Origin: Croceibacterium_A sp035626815
Lineage (GTDB): Bacteria; Pseudomonadota; Alphaproteobacteria; Sphingomonadales; Sphingomonadaceae
Reading direction: 5' to 3'
NCBI GenBank assembly: GCA_035626815.1
Contig: DASPMY010000023.1
Coordinates: forward strand, 1 to 64,000
Length of the DNA stretch: 64,000 nt
Position 1 is the stretch's first letter. Each line of letters starts with the position of its first letter. Below are positions 14,876 through 24,190 of this stretch, piece by piece. The notes beneath the pieces are model-generated. The model was not told where the DNA came from, searched no databases, and worked only from the letters and a program-made list of their open reading frames with translations. Position numbers and translations under genes: made by a program.

Positions 14876-17854
14876 CTAGAAGTCCAGCGTCACCCCCGCG
14901 AAGATGTAGCGTCCCAGCGCGTCGTAGACGTTGGGGTAGGTGTTGCCGGACCGGGCCGTGTTGATGTCGAGGTTCCCGAGCGGCGCGATCGGCGGATCCT
15001 TGTCGAGAATGTTGTTGGCGCCGACGCGGAAGTTGTAGTGATCGCCGATGCGGTAGGTGAGCACCAGGTCGAGATAGCTCACCGACGGCAGCTTCTCCTC
15101 GCCGGGTCCGACGAACGGGTTCTCCAGGTCGGGGTCGGAGCTCAGCCCGGCGTGATCGAGCGACGAGAAGTAGCGCCACTGGAGCGAGGCTCCGAACCCG
15201 TTCGGCATGACCAGCGTGACGCGAGTTTTCGAGCGCCATTCCGGCGACGGCGTGCCGCACACGTTGCCGAACAGGCCGGCGCAATCGTATTCGGTCGGCC
15301 CGAACGGATTGACGACGAGCTCGTCGAGCCACGTGCCGACGAAGTTGAAGCCGAGCGACCCGAAACGGCCGAGGTCGTAGGAATAGCTGGCGGTAAAATC
15401 GAGCCCGCTGGTCGACAATCCGCCGACATTGAACGGGAGGTCGCGGACATAGCCGTCCTGCGTCGTCCACAACGAGCCTTGCGAGTTGCGATGGATCTCG
15501 CCGCACAGCTCGTTGGCCTCGATGCAATGGAACAGGATCTGGTCGGCGCCGACCAGGTCGATCGACTTGTCGATCTCGATGTCGAACCAGTCGACCGTCA
15601 GCGCGAACCGCGGCAGGAACCGCGGCTGAATGACCACCCCGGCCGTCCAGGTGTCGGCCACCTCGGGGTCGAGGTCGGGATTGCCGCCGATGAGCCCGTG
15701 ATACTGCTCGGAAGGATTGCGCAGGATGTTGCCGAACTGGCCCGGGGTGACGCCGGTGCGGGCGCATTCCTCCTCGGTATAGCCGTTGACCCGGCCGTCG
15801 ATTTCGGGACCCGCGCAGGGATCGATGTTGCCGTCGAAGACCACACGCTGCGGCTCGAACAGGTCCTGGATGTTGGGCGCCCTGACGGAGCGGTTGTAGT
15901 TGCTGCGGAAGCGAATGTCCTGAACGGGGCTCCAGTTGGCCGCGAACTTGTAGGTGTCGGTGCTGAAATGGCGGTCCTGGACGCCGTAGTCCGAGTAGCG
16001 GTAGCCGAGCTCGAACGACAGCTCGTTGAAGAACGGCAGGTCGTGGACGAGCGGTATGCGGACCTCGGCGAAGGCTTCCCTGACATCGAAATCGCCATCG
16101 ACAGGCAATATCGGCGCGCCGACACCGGCGAGGTCGTTGTTCCGGAAGGCATCATCGACCAGAAGCTCGAGCGTCTCCTTGCGGTATTCGGCGCCGATGT
16201 TGAAGCCGAAGCCCTGGGTCGTCCACGGAGTCTTCAAGCCGTACGAACCGAGGTCGCCGGTGAAATCGAAGTGGACGAGGTGCTGCTCGGTATGCCCGTC
16301 CTGCAACGCCGGGTTGGACAGGTAATCGATCGCCTCGGGGCTGACCTGGTCGAGCGCGTAGATGTCGTACGGGACGCAGTCGGGGTCGCTGCCGTCGACG
16401 ACCGAGCGACAGACCGGATCTATTCCCACGGTCGTCGGATTGTCGACCACGTCCACCGCCCGGGTCAGCCGCGTAACCGAGAAATCATTGAGGTACGTCT
16501 CGGCGAAGTCGACCCGGCCGAACTGGTAATAGCTGTCGTACGACCACACGTCGCTCAGGTCGCCGCGCATGCCAAAGACGGCGCGATAGTTCGTGTGCTC
16601 GAGAACATCGGTGCGCAGCCCGCCCTCGACGTTGCGGCGCAAGGGCTGCAGAAAGCCCCGGAAATAAGGATTGCCGGTCGTCGGATCGAAGAACACCTGT
16701 GGCGGGCCGCCGTCGGGAAAGCCGGACGAGCCGATCAGGTTGGCCGGCGCGCAGACGATCGCCCGCTGCTGGGCCGACAGCAGGGGATTGTCGCAATTGA
16801 TGTTGTCGGTGGTGCCGAAATCGCCGGTGTAGACGATCTCGGAACGCGTCTTGTCCTCCATGAAGTTGCCTTCGAAGTACAACTTGAAGAGGCTCGAGAT
16901 CTCGAAATCGGCGTAAGCGCCGGCCGTGTAGCGCTCGTCCGGACGCTGGTAGAACGCGAACGGGGCGAAGTTATAGCCGGTCGAGCCGGGGATGAAGGTC
17001 CGGTTCGGACCGACCTGGTAAGTCCCGGTGTCGGTGAAGAATGTGCCGTTCGGTGAGGCGACCGACACATCGCAGTCGAGGATCCGGGTCGGATCGAGCT
17101 CCACCTGGAACGGGCTGCGCGCGTTGAGCGAGCAGAACCCGTAGTCGCGCTCGCCCTGGCGCACCCCCTTGATCTCGCGATAGCCGGCATATCCCATGAC
17201 ATGGCCGAGGCCGCCGGCGAAGGTGGTGCCGATCTGGAACGTCAGGTCGACCTGCTCGCCGTCGGCCCTGCTGTCCTCGGGAAAGACGAAGTTGCGGAAA
17301 TCGAGCGCGTCGATCACCCGGTTCTCGGCATCGTTGTTGTGGTAGAAGAAGCTCCCGGTCCCGGTGAAGCGGACCCCGTCGACATGGGTCCGGGTGATGA
17401 AGTTGACCACGCCGGAGACTGCATCCGAGCCATAGACCGACGAAGCACCGCCGGTGAGGACTTCGACCCGATCGACCAGCCCGGCCGGAATGAGGTTGAG
17501 GTCGGCCCGCTCGATCCGCGGGTCGCCATAGGGGATTCGGCGGCCATTGAGCAGCACCAGCGTGCGGCTCGAACCGAGGCCGCGCAGATTGGCCGTGGCG
17601 ATCCCGGCTGCCCCGTTGTTGGTGCCGCCGCCCTGGCTCTCGAACCCCTGCGGCAGGCTGCTGATCAGGTCCTCGATCTGCGTGGTGCCCTGCAGCTCGA
17701 TTTCCTCGCGGGTCACGACCACGACCGGAGCGGTCGCTTCGCTGCCGACGCGCGTGCCGGTGCCTTCGGCATGTGCGGGCGTCGCCGCGCCCATCGCGGC
17801 GCCGCAGATCGCGGTCGTGGTCAGCAAGCGATGCAGAATGCCGCTCTTGTGCAT
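14876..17854 (-). CDS. TonB-dependent outer-membrane receptor
   Basis: A very large (992-residue) TonB-dependent receptor. The signal peptide ends at PAHAEG near residue 30; then comes a short segment with a TonB-box-like APVVVVT, the plug domain (QIEDLISSLPQGFES, LRGLGSSRTLVLLNGRRI, GGASSVYGSDAVSGVVNFITR) and a long 22-strand barrel ending in a C-terminal Phe (GVTLDF). The plug style is the one common in Sphingomonadales and Xanthomonadales receptors for carbohydrates, peptides or siderophores; the ligand cannot be read from sequence. The ATG at 17854 is used because it starts the signal peptide. It is divergent from the CmcJ-like gene. Confidence 0.95.
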   Translation of the reverse strand: MHKSGILHRLLTTTAICGAAMGAATPAHAEGTGTRVGSEATAPVVVVTREEIELQGTTQIEDLISSLPQGFESQGGGTNNGAAGIATANLRGLGSSRTLVLLNGRRIPYGDPRIERADLNLIPAGLVDRVEVLTGGASSVYGSDAVSGVVNFITRTHVDGVRFTGTGSFFYHNNDAENRVIDALDFRNFVFPEDSRADGEQVDLTFQIGTTFAGGLGHVMGYAGYREIKGVRQGERDYGFCSLNARSPFQVELDPTRILDCDVSVASPNGTFFTDTGTYQVGPNRTFIPGSTGYNFAPFAFYQRPDERYTAGAYADFEISSLFKLYFEGNFMEDKTRSEIVYTGDFGTTDNINCDNPLLSAQQRAIVCAPANLIGSSGFPDGGPPQVFFDPTTGNPYFRGFLQPLRRNVEGGLRTDVLEHTNYRAVFGMRGDLSDVWSYDSYYQFGRVDFAETYLNDFSVTRLTRAVDVVDNPTTVGIDPVCRSVVDGSDPDCVPYDIYALDQVSPEAIDYLSNPALQDGHTEQHLVHFDFTGDLGSYGLKTPWTTQGFGFNIGAEYRKETLELLVDDAFRNNDLAGVGAPILPVDGDFDVREAFAEVRIPLVHDLPFFNELSFELGYRYSDYGVQDRHFSTDTYKFAANWSPVQDIRFRSNYNRSVRAPNIQDLFEPQRVVFDGNIDPCAGPEIDGRVNGYTEEECARTGVTPGQFGNILRNPSEQYHGLIGGNPDLDPEVADTWTAGVVIQPRFLPRFALTVDWFDIEIDKSIDLVGADQILFHCIEANELCGEIHRNSQGSLWTTQDGYVRDLPFNVGGLSTSGLDFTASYSYDLGRFGSLGFNFVGTWLDELVVNPFGPTEYDCAGLFGNVCGTPSPEWRSKTRVTLVMPNGFGASLQWRYFSSLDHAGLSSDPDLENPFVGPGEEKLPSVSYLDLVLTYRIGDHYNFRVGANNILDKDPPIAPLGNLDINTARSGNTYPNVYDALGRYIFAGVTLDF

Positions 17855-18168
17855 GGTGTGCCCCCCATTTGCGGCCCCGGCCGCGCCCCTGGTCAATTCG
17901 TCGCGGAGCGGTTTGGCTCGGCGACATGGCAATCGATCAACGGTCCGGGCAGCGCTATCGCTGCTCTGCAGACCGGCATTATTGCGACCCGGTAGCCGGG
18001 GCTATTTACCGCTTTTGTTCAACGCTTCCAAACGATTTCCTCGCGCACAGCACGCCGCTGGGCGACGGATGCCGCGAATATCGGGGGCGAGGCCCAGCGC
18101 GCTTGCTCGCCGCCTCCTGACCATGGCACTACCGTAACGAACGATAGAATCGCTTGGAGAGCTGCCCC
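17855..18168. promoter_or_regulatory. Divergent intergenic region between TonB receptor and CmcJ-like gene
   Basis: A 314-bp gap with no convincing gene, somewhat less GC-rich around 17985-18050 than its surroundings. It must hold both promoters. A weak -10-like TAGAAT lies at 18145-18150 ahead of the CmcJ-like gene, whose ribosome site GGAGAG follows. The receptor side has a G-rich ribosome site. No repeated operator was found. Confidence 0.5.
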
Positions 18169-19080
18169 ATGGCCACCGCGCTTGCCATCGCCGACGCCGA
18201 GGAGAGTGCCCGGCAGGTCGAGACGACGATCCGCTTCGTCGACCCCGGCGATTTCGTCACCCGCCGCTACGTCCGCGCCGGGGCGGAAATCAACACCGGG
18301 ACATATTCCGACCACCGCGTGATCGTGCGCGACGGGATGCCGATCCGCGACCACTTCGCGCTCGACGTGCACGGCTTCCGCATCGCCAGGCAGCCGACCG
18401 CGGTGCGCGATTTCCACGACAAGGCCGAGGTTGACCGGCTCTACGAGGCCGAGGTCGAGCGGCACGTCCAGGCATTGACCGGCGCAGACAAGGTCGTCGC
18501 GCGCGGATGGATGGTGCGCACCAGCGCCGACCTCAGCGAGCGGGCCCGCGAGAAGCACGAGAACTACAGTCACGCGGGCGGCATCCAGCCCCCGGCGGGC
18601 GAGGCGCACGTCGACACCAACACCGCCACCGCGCGGCGCATGGCCGAGTTCACCTACCACAAGCATTTCCCCGACGGGCCGGGCTTCGAGCGCTTCCTCG
18701 TCACCAGCTACTGGCGCTGCTTCTCGCCGCCGCCGCAGGACGTGCCACTGGCGCTGTGCGACGGCCGCACCAGCTTCGCCGGCGAGGAGAAATCGAACAC
18801 GCTGTTCATCGTCGACGAATTTCCCGAAGGCGAGGCGCTGACCGCACCGGTCGCCGGCGAGGACGAGATGATCGCCGCCTCGATCTTCAGCCATTCGCCG
18901 GAGATGCGCTGGTGGTACTTCTCCAACATGCAGCGCGACGACGTGCTGCTGTTCAAGTTCCACGACAGCGACCATTCGCGCACCTGGCGCTGCCCGCACA
19001 CCGCGTTCCACGACCCGAGCTTCCCCGATGCCAACGTGCGCGAGAGCATCGAGGTGCGCTCGGTCGCGTTCTTCGAATAG
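18169..19080 (+). CDS. CmcJ/NvfI-family non-haem oxygenase-like protein
   Basis: A 303-residue protein of the family that contains CmcJ (cephamycin 7-alpha-methoxylation), fungal AsaB-type and GA4-desaturase-like enzymes, proposed iron/2-oxoglutarate-type oxidoreductases. Supporting features are the HxD-type EAHVDTN with a later TAFHDP, the conserved RWWYFSNMQRDDVLLFKFHDSD segment, and the terminal RESIEVRSVAFF. The chemistry done here is unknown. The ATG at 18169 has a GGAGAG ribosome site; a TTG 15 bases earlier falls in that site. Being divergent from a TonB receptor raises the possibility that it acts on the imported compound; that is inference. Confidence 0.75.
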   Translation: MATALAIADAEESARQVETTIRFVDPGDFVTRRYVRAGAEINTGTYSDHRVIVRDGMPIRDHFALDVHGFRIARQPTAVRDFHDKAEVDRLYEAEVERHVQALTGADKVVARGWMVRTSADLSERAREKHENYSHAGGIQPPAGEAHVDTNTATARRMAEFTYHKHFPDGPGFERFLVTSYWRCFSPPPQDVPLALCDGRTSFAGEEKSNTLFIVDEFPEGEALTAPVAGEDEMIAASIFSHSPEMRWWYFSNMQRDDVLLFKFHDSDHSRTWRCPHTAFHDPSFPDANVRESIEVRSVAFFE

Positions 19081-19149
19081 GCGCCGCCGGAACCGCAAGC
19101 CGCGCACGCTCATTCCTGCTGTCGAAACTCGCGCAGGAAAGGAACCGCC

Positions 19150-19398
19150 ATGCCCGTGTCCGAAACCACGATCGTCGAGCGCATCGCCCGGGTGCTCGCG
19201 GGGCAGCGGGCGAGCGCGAACGCCGACGGCTACCTCGCCTCGGCCGGCGACGTGGTCGACGACACCTGGCGCGAGCACCTCGACGACGCGCGCGCCGTGC
19301 TGCACACGCTGCGCGAGCCGGACCCGGCGATGGCCGCCGCCGGCGACGTCGGCACGTGGCGGGCGATGGTCGAGGCGGCGCTGGCCGACGAGGGCTAG
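19150..19398 (+). CDS. Small hypothetical protein (82 residues)
   Basis: An 82-residue acidic protein with no membrane segment, starting MPVSETTIVERIARVLAGQR and containing ADGYLASAGDVVDDTWREHLDDARAV. It has a strong ribosome site (AGGAAAGGA) before the ATG. It sits 4 bases upstream of a SpoIIAA-like gene and is probably co-transcribed with it. I have seen this type as an uncharacterised conserved protein in alphaproteobacteria, but can assign no function. Confidence 0.7.
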   Translation: MPVSETTIVERIARVLAGQRASANADGYLASAGDVVDDTWREHLDDARAVLHTLREPDPAMAAAGDVGTWRAMVEAALADEG

Positions 19399-19402
19399 GC
19401 CG

Positions 19403-19780
19403 ATGCTCGAGCAGCTCGACAGCGTCGACAACGTGCTCGCCGTCAAGGTCTCGCACAAGGTCACCGGTCAGGACCTCGAAACTATCATGGACCGGCTCGA
19501 GGCGATCATGGCGGCGCACGACAAGGTGCACGTCTTTGCCGAGAGCCACGCGATCGACGGCATCGAGCTGGCCAGCCTGCCCTCGTACATGGCGCGGGCC
19601 CTGCCCTTGCTCGGCAAGCTCGATCGCTTCGGGCGTGTGGCGGTGGTCGCCGACCAGGGCTGGGTCCGCGCCGGCAGCCGGCTCGAAAGCGCGATGCTGC
19701 CGAACATCAAGTATCGCGTCTACGCGCCTGACGAACGCCAGGAGGCGCTCGCCTGGGTCACCGGGGTCGGGGGGAGCTAG
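19403..19780 (+). CDS. SpoIIAA-like (STAS/SEC14-type) protein
   Basis: A 125-residue protein matching the SpoIIAA-like family of small STAS-related or CRAL/TRIO-like folds. Typical features are the N-terminal LAVKVSHKVTGQDLETIMDRLEAIM, KVHVFAESHAIDGIEL, and the C-terminal AYDERQEAL-like AP-DERQEALAWV segment that ends these proteins. No phosphorylatable STAS Ser is evident in the classic DSxG form, so an anti-anti-sigma role is not supported. It starts 4 bases after the 82-residue gene and ends 7 bases before the convergent cyclic-di-GMP gene. Confidence 0.8.
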   Translation: MLEQLDSVDNVLAVKVSHKVTGQDLETIMDRLEAIMAAHDKVHVFAESHAIDGIELASLPSYMARALPLLGKLDRFGRVAVVADQGWVRAGSRLESAMLPNIKYRVYAPDERQEALAWVTGVGGS

Positions 19781-19787
19781 ATGCCTG

Positions 19788-22718
19788 TCAGCGCTTGCTG
19801 ACGACGAGCCGCAGGGAGCGCGCCGGCGCTGGCGCACCGGCAGGAGGGACCGCTGTGGCCAGGACCGCCGGAACGCGACGCGCGGCGACCGGCTTCGAGA
19901 ACAGGAAACCCTGGCCGAACTGGCAGCCGAGCTCGAGCAGGCGCGCGGCCTGGCCCTCGGTCTCGACGCCCTCGGCGACGACCCGGATCCCGAGGCTGCG
20001 TCCGAGATTGATGACCGCGCTGACGATGGCCTCGTTGCCGGGATCGGCCTGCATGTCCTGCACGAAGCTCTGATCGATCTTGATATTGTCGACCGGAAAC
20101 TGCTTGAGGTGCCGTAGCGAGGCGTAGCCGGTGCCAAAATCGTCGAGCGCGATCTTGACCCCGCGCGCGTTGAGCAGGGCGAGCGCGCGATGGACGTACT
20201 CGGCGCCGCGGCCGAGGAACACCGTCTCGGTCACCTCGAGCTGCACGCAGCGGGCCGGGATCCGGGAACGGCGCATCTGCTCGAGCAGCCGTTCGGCGAA
20301 ATTGTCGCGGCGGAATTCAGCGGCCGAGGCGTTGATGGCGACATTGTGGAAGGCGATGCCCCTGTCGAGCCAGCCGCGCATGTCGGCGATGACCCGTTCG
20401 ATCATCCGGTCGCTGAGCGCGGAGGCCACTTCGAGATCCTCGAACGCCGCCGCGATCGACGCCGGGGTGCCGATCCCGCCGCGCGGCGTGCGCCAGCGCA
20501 GCAGCGCCTCGAAGCCGACCACGGTGCGCCCGGCGAGGTCGAACTTGGGCTGGTAATAGGGAACGATGCGATCCTCGCGCAGCGCGTTGCGCGCCAGTTC
20601 GACCATCGAGGCGCGCTGCTGAACGTCGGTTTGCATTTGCGGCTCGAACAGGCTGACCGTCGCGCGCCCGGCGTTCTTGGCGACGTAGAGCGCGATATCG
20701 GCATTCTTGAGCAGCTCCTCGCAGGTCTTGCCGTGCTCCGGGAACAAGCTGGCGCCGATGCTCGCCCGGCAATCGAGCAGGCGGCCGTCGTGGACGAACG
20801 GCTCGCGCAGCCGTTCCTGTATCGAGCGGGTCAGCTGGATCAGGCTGTGCTCTCCGGGCGTATCGGGCAGGACGATGGCGAACTCGTCGCCGCCGAGCCG
20901 GGCGACGGTGTCGTGCGAGCGGACGACCCCGCGCAGCCGCTCGGCGAACATTCGCAGCAATCCGTCGCCGGCATCGTGCCCGAGGGTGTCGTTGATCTGC
21001 TTGAAGTGGTCGAGGTCGAGCAGGACTAGGCCGACCGCGCCGCCTTCGGCCGCCGCGGCGCGGATGGCGAGGTCGAGCTTCTCCTGGAACAGGCTGCGGT
21101 TGGCGAGGCGCGTCAGCGTGTCGTGGCTGGCGCTCCAGCGGACGCGTTCCTCGGCGGTCTTCTCGTCGGTCACGTCGCGCACGGTCATGATGATCCGGCG
21201 CAAGCGGTTGTCGGCCTTGTGCGTGCGCCACCCGTTGATCGCCACCCAGCGGTCGGCCCCGTCGCGCGAGCGGCGGATGCGGAACGAATCGTCGAACCGC
21301 GCCAGCGTGCCTTGGCGCATGCTCGTCAACCGGCGCATGAATCGCGCGCGGTCGGTCGCGTGGATGCACGATTGGGCCAGTTCCAGCGTCGGCTCGGCAT
21401 CCTCGTCGATGCCGAAGATCTCGCGCAGGCGGCCAGACCATTCGCGACGGTCGAGCACGGCGTCGTAGTCCCACACCCCCAGCCCCGCCGCTTCGGCGGC
21501 GAGGCGGAAGCGCTCTTCGCTTTCGCGCAGCGCCGCTTCGGCGCGCTTGCGCTCGGTGATGTCGAGATGCGCGCCGATGCTGCGGATGGCTACGCCCGCC
21601 GCGTTGCGGTCCATCTTGGTGCGGCTGGAGATCCATCGCACCTCGCCGTTGTCGGGGCGGATGATGCGGAACTCGCAGTCGAACGCGTCGTCCTGTTGCA
21701 GGCTCTTGGCGATGTCGTGCTGAAGCCGCTCGCGGTCGTCGGGATGGACCAGCTTGAGCCAGTCCTTCAGCGGCAACTCGGTGGTGCCAGGGGGGAGCCC
21801 GGTCTGCTCGACGAATTGCCGCGAGATGTGCGCGATCCCGTCGGGGCCGGCCTCGAAGTCGGCGAGCCCGGTCGCTTCCTGCACCAGCCGCAGCCGCTCC
21901 TCGCTGCGGCGCAAGGCGTCGTCCGCTTGCGTGCGCTCGCTGACGTCGCGCGAGATGCACATGTGCACTTTCGCCCCGTCGGGCATGCGGAACGGCACCG
22001 AGTGGGCTTCCACATGGCACCGCCGCCCCTCGAGCCCTATGACCTCGTACAGCCAGACGACCGCTTCGCCGGCCATCACCCGCCGATGCACGCTGACGAC
22101 GTCGTCGACGTACTCGAGCGGGACCGGCACGTAGCCGGGCCGCGACAGGCTCGCGAGGTCGGGCGACTGGAGCAGGTCGAGTCCTTTGGGGTTGATGTGG
22201 ATCAGCTGCCCGGATTCGTCGAAGATCTTCACGCAGTCGGGCATCGCGTCGAGGGTCGCGCTGAGGCGCGCCTCGCTCTCGCGCAGGGCGGCTTCGGCCT
22301 CGACCTGGGCGGTGATGTCCTCGCACGTCGTGACGATGTTGCCCGCCGGCGTGGCGCGCTGCTTCACCGCGTAGGTCCGGCCGTCGCGGACCATCGTCGC
22401 CAGCGACGATGCGTCCGCGCTGAGCTGCTGCCGGATCTCCTCGCAAATCTGCTCGAACGGCTTGTCGGCGAGGTAGTGGCCGGCCGCCATGCCGAAGTGG
22501 ATGAGATCGGCTGCGGTCACCCCCGGGCGGACCTCTTCGGCCGGCAGCCGCAGGATCTCGGCATAGCTTCGGTTGCAGAGGGCGATCCGGCCCTCGCCAT
22601 CGAACATGCACAATCCCTGGTGCATGTGCTCCAACGCGTCGCGATGGAGGGCGAGCTGACCCTCGAGGTGCGCGTTCCTCGCTTCCAGCGCAGCCAGCCG
22701 ATCTTGCCCGTCGGGCAT
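19788..22718 (-). CDS. Multi-PAS GGDEF-EAL cyclic-di-GMP synthase/phosphodiesterase
   Basis: A 976-residue soluble protein: a short coiled coil, four PAS/PAC units (roughly residues 25-145, 150-270, 275-400 and 400-520), a GGDEF domain (about 535-690) and an EAL domain (about 715-955). The GGDEF active site is intact (RLGGDEFAIVL near 607) and is preceded by an RxxD product-inhibition site (RSHD). The EAL domain is also intact (FEALLRW, EVTE, DDFGTGY, KIDQSF, EGVET), so both making and breaking cyclic di-GMP are possible. No membrane segment is present, so the PAS units should sense cytosolic signals. A PilZ effector gene is 1 kb away and an exopolysaccharide cluster 11 kb away. Confidence 0.95.
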   Translation of the reverse strand: MPDGQDRLAALEARNAHLEGQLALHRDALEHMHQGLCMFDGEGRIALCNRSYAEILRLPAEEVRPGVTAADLIHFGMAAGHYLADKPFEQICEEIRQQLSADASSLATMVRDGRTYAVKQRATPAGNIVTTCEDITAQVEAEAALRESEARLSATLDAMPDCVKIFDESGQLIHINPKGLDLLQSPDLASLSRPGYVPVPLEYVDDVVSVHRRVMAGEAVVWLYEVIGLEGRRCHVEAHSVPFRMPDGAKVHMCISRDVSERTQADDALRRSEERLRLVQEATGLADFEAGPDGIAHISRQFVEQTGLPPGTTELPLKDWLKLVHPDDRERLQHDIAKSLQQDDAFDCEFRIIRPDNGEVRWISSRTKMDRNAAGVAIRSIGAHLDITERKRAEAALRESEERFRLAAEAAGLGVWDYDAVLDRREWSGRLREIFGIDEDAEPTLELAQSCIHATDRARFMRRLTSMRQGTLARFDDSFRIRRSRDGADRWVAINGWRTHKADNRLRRIIMTVRDVTDEKTAEERVRWSASHDTLTRLANRSLFQEKLDLAIRAAAAEGGAVGLVLLDLDHFKQINDTLGHDAGDGLLRMFAERLRGVVRSHDTVARLGGDEFAIVLPDTPGEHSLIQLTRSIQERLREPFVHDGRLLDCRASIGASLFPEHGKTCEELLKNADIALYVAKNAGRATVSLFEPQMQTDVQQRASMVELARNALREDRIVPYYQPKFDLAGRTVVGFEALLRWRTPRGGIGTPASIAAAFEDLEVASALSDRMIERVIADMRGWLDRGIAFHNVAINASAAEFRRDNFAERLLEQMRRSRIPARCVQLEVTETVFLGRGAEYVHRALALLNARGVKIALDDFGTGYASLRHLKQFPVDNIKIDQSFVQDMQADPGNEAIVSAVINLGRSLGIRVVAEGVETEGQAARLLELGCQFGQGFLFSKPVAARRVPAVLATAVPPAGAPAPARSLRLVVSKR

Positions 22719-22754
22719 GTCCCCAGGTCCCCACCTCAGTTTGGGATGGTCATG

Positions 22755-22771
22755 TCACACCGGCGGTGACC
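22755..22771. promoter_or_regulatory. Weak dyad in the GGDEF-EAL/bamD divergent gap
   Basis: GTCAC and GTGAC form an inverted pair separated by 7 bases (22755-22759 and 22767-22771) inside the 160-bp region between the leftward GGDEF-EAL gene and bamD. It could be an operator; the arms are short, so support is low. Confidence 0.25.
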
Positions 22772-22878
22772 GTAGCTTTAGCGCGCTCTAAGTAGGTTTG
22801 CGGACGCCGGCGGCACGGTGGTGGGCGAACGCGCTCACTTCACTTGGCGTTCACGGCACGGCTGGCTATAGGCGGCGC

Positions 22879-23682
22879 ATGATCGCACGCCCGCCGCTCC
22901 GGATCGCCCTGCTCGCCGCCCTCGCGGCCTCGCTTTCGCTCACCGCCGGCTGCTCGGTGCTCGGCGGTTCCAAGGCGCCGCGCGACACCGGCTATGTCGC
23001 GCGCGATGCGGAATCGCTCTACGCGGCGGCCAAGGATCGGCTCGATCGCGGCGACACCAAGAACGCCGCGGGACTGTTCGACGAGGTCGAGCGCCAGCAT
23101 CCCTACTCGCCATGGGCCCGCCGGGCGCAGCTGATGAGCGCGTTCGCGTACTACATCCAGAAGGACTACACGAAGTCTATCGAATCCGCGCAGCGTTTCC
23201 TGTCGATCCACCCGGGCAACAAGGACGCGCCGTACGCCTATTACCTCGTCGCGCTGAGCTACTACGAGCAGATCAGCGACGTCGACCGCGACCAGAAGAT
23301 CACCGAGCAGGCGCTGACCGCGCTTCAGGACGTGCAGCGCCGCTTTCCCGACAGCGACTACGCGGCCGACGCGCGGGTCAAGATCGACCTCGTCAACGAC
23401 CACCTCGCCGGCAAGGAAATGGAGATCGGCCGCTTTTACCAGCGCACCGGGCAGTGGCTCGCCTCCGGGATCCGGTTCCAGAACGTCGTCGACAAATACC
23501 AGACCACCAGCCACGCTCCCGAAGCGCTCTATCGCCTGACGGAATCCAACCTGGCGCTGGGCATCCCGGCGGAAGCGAAGAAGTACGCGGCGGTGCTCGG
23601 GGCCAACTATCCCGGCAGCGTGTGGTACGAGCGCGCCTACGAGCTGATGCAGGAGCACGCCCCGCAGGCGGACGCCAGCTGA
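22879..23682 (+). CDS. bamD: Outer-membrane protein assembly factor BamD (lipoprotein)
   Basis: An essential lipoprotein of the BAM complex that folds beta-barrel proteins into the outer membrane. The 267-residue product has a lipobox LTAGC with lipidated Cys at residue 25 and five tetratricopeptide-like repeats, seen in YAAAKDRLDRGDTKNAAGLFDEVERQHPYS, the AYYIQKDYTKSIESAQRFL helix pair, and RTGQWLASGIRFQNVVDKY. Length and repeats match BamD. The ATG at 22879 is chosen because the signal peptide begins there; an in-frame start 81 bases upstream adds unrelated residues. recN lies downstream, as in many alphaproteobacteria, with a PilZ gene between on the other strand. Confidence 0.95.
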   Translation: MIARPPLRIALLAALAASLSLTAGCSVLGGSKAPRDTGYVARDAESLYAAAKDRLDRGDTKNAAGLFDEVERQHPYSPWARRAQLMSAFAYYIQKDYTKSIESAQRFLSIHPGNKDAPYAYYLVALSYYEQISDVDRDQKITEQALTALQDVQRRFPDSDYAADARVKIDLVNDHLAGKEMEIGRFYQRTGQWLASGIRFQNVVDKYQTTSHAPEALYRLTESNLALGIPAEAKKYAAVLGANYPGSVWYERAYELMQEHAPQADAS

Positions 23683-23692
23683 CCGCGAGCCG

Positions 23693-24019
23693 TCAGGTCC
23701 CGTAGCGGACGAATTCGTCCTGGCCGCGCCCGCGGGCGATCAGGTCGCTCACCTGGCTGGCGAACAGCGCGGTATCGAGGCGCACCCCGGCGATCCCGTC
23801 GTGCGCCCAGCGGATGCGTCCGCCGAAGCTCAGCTCGTCGATCTCGACGGTGACCGATTCCCCGACGGAGTACTCGCCGCGGCCGAGGTTGCTGATGCGA
23901 ATGCCCTCCGAAGACAATTCGATCATCAGCCCGCTGGCCGGCCGTCCGCCGGCCTTGCGCAGCCGCACCGGCTGGCGGACCGCGTAGCGCCTGTGGGCGC
24001 GGATGGTGAGAACGGTCAT
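23693..24019 (-). CDS. PilZ domain protein (cyclic-di-GMP binding)
   Basis: A single-domain PilZ protein of 108 residues. The first cyclic-di-GMP contact is the Arg-rich RAHRRYAVRQPVRLR (RxxxR pattern) and the second the ELSSEGIRI strand (D/NxSxxG-like, with Glu-Leu-Ser replacing Asp-x-Ser). Binding is likely but not certain because of that substitution. The ATG at 24019 begins the folded domain; a longer frame upstream adds 27 low-complexity residues. It lies tail to tail with bamD and is divergent from recN. Confidence 0.85.
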   Translation of the reverse strand: MTVLTIRAHRRYAVRQPVRLRKAGGRPASGLMIELSSEGIRISNLGRGEYSVGESVTVEIDELSFGGRIRWAHDGIAGVRLDTALFASQVSDLIARGRGQDEFVRYGT

Positions 24020-24190
24020 CGACCCCGGACCCCTTCCCGAATTCCCGTCCCCCGATAAGGCCACACGTTCGTTAACAATTTGTTCCACAGGGCTGTGCAC
24101 ACCCCCTGTTCAGGCACGCGACGCGACCGTGGCCTGCGCGGGGCCCGGCGTTGCGCTGCACCGGCCCCTCCCGTAAGTCTGCCGGCGGCC

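Noticed and set aside
24067..24085. Possible LexA box upstream of recN (GTTC...GTTC)
   Set aside because: The two GTTC units are 11 bases apart; the alphaproteobacterial LexA box needs 7, so SOS control is not supported by this site.
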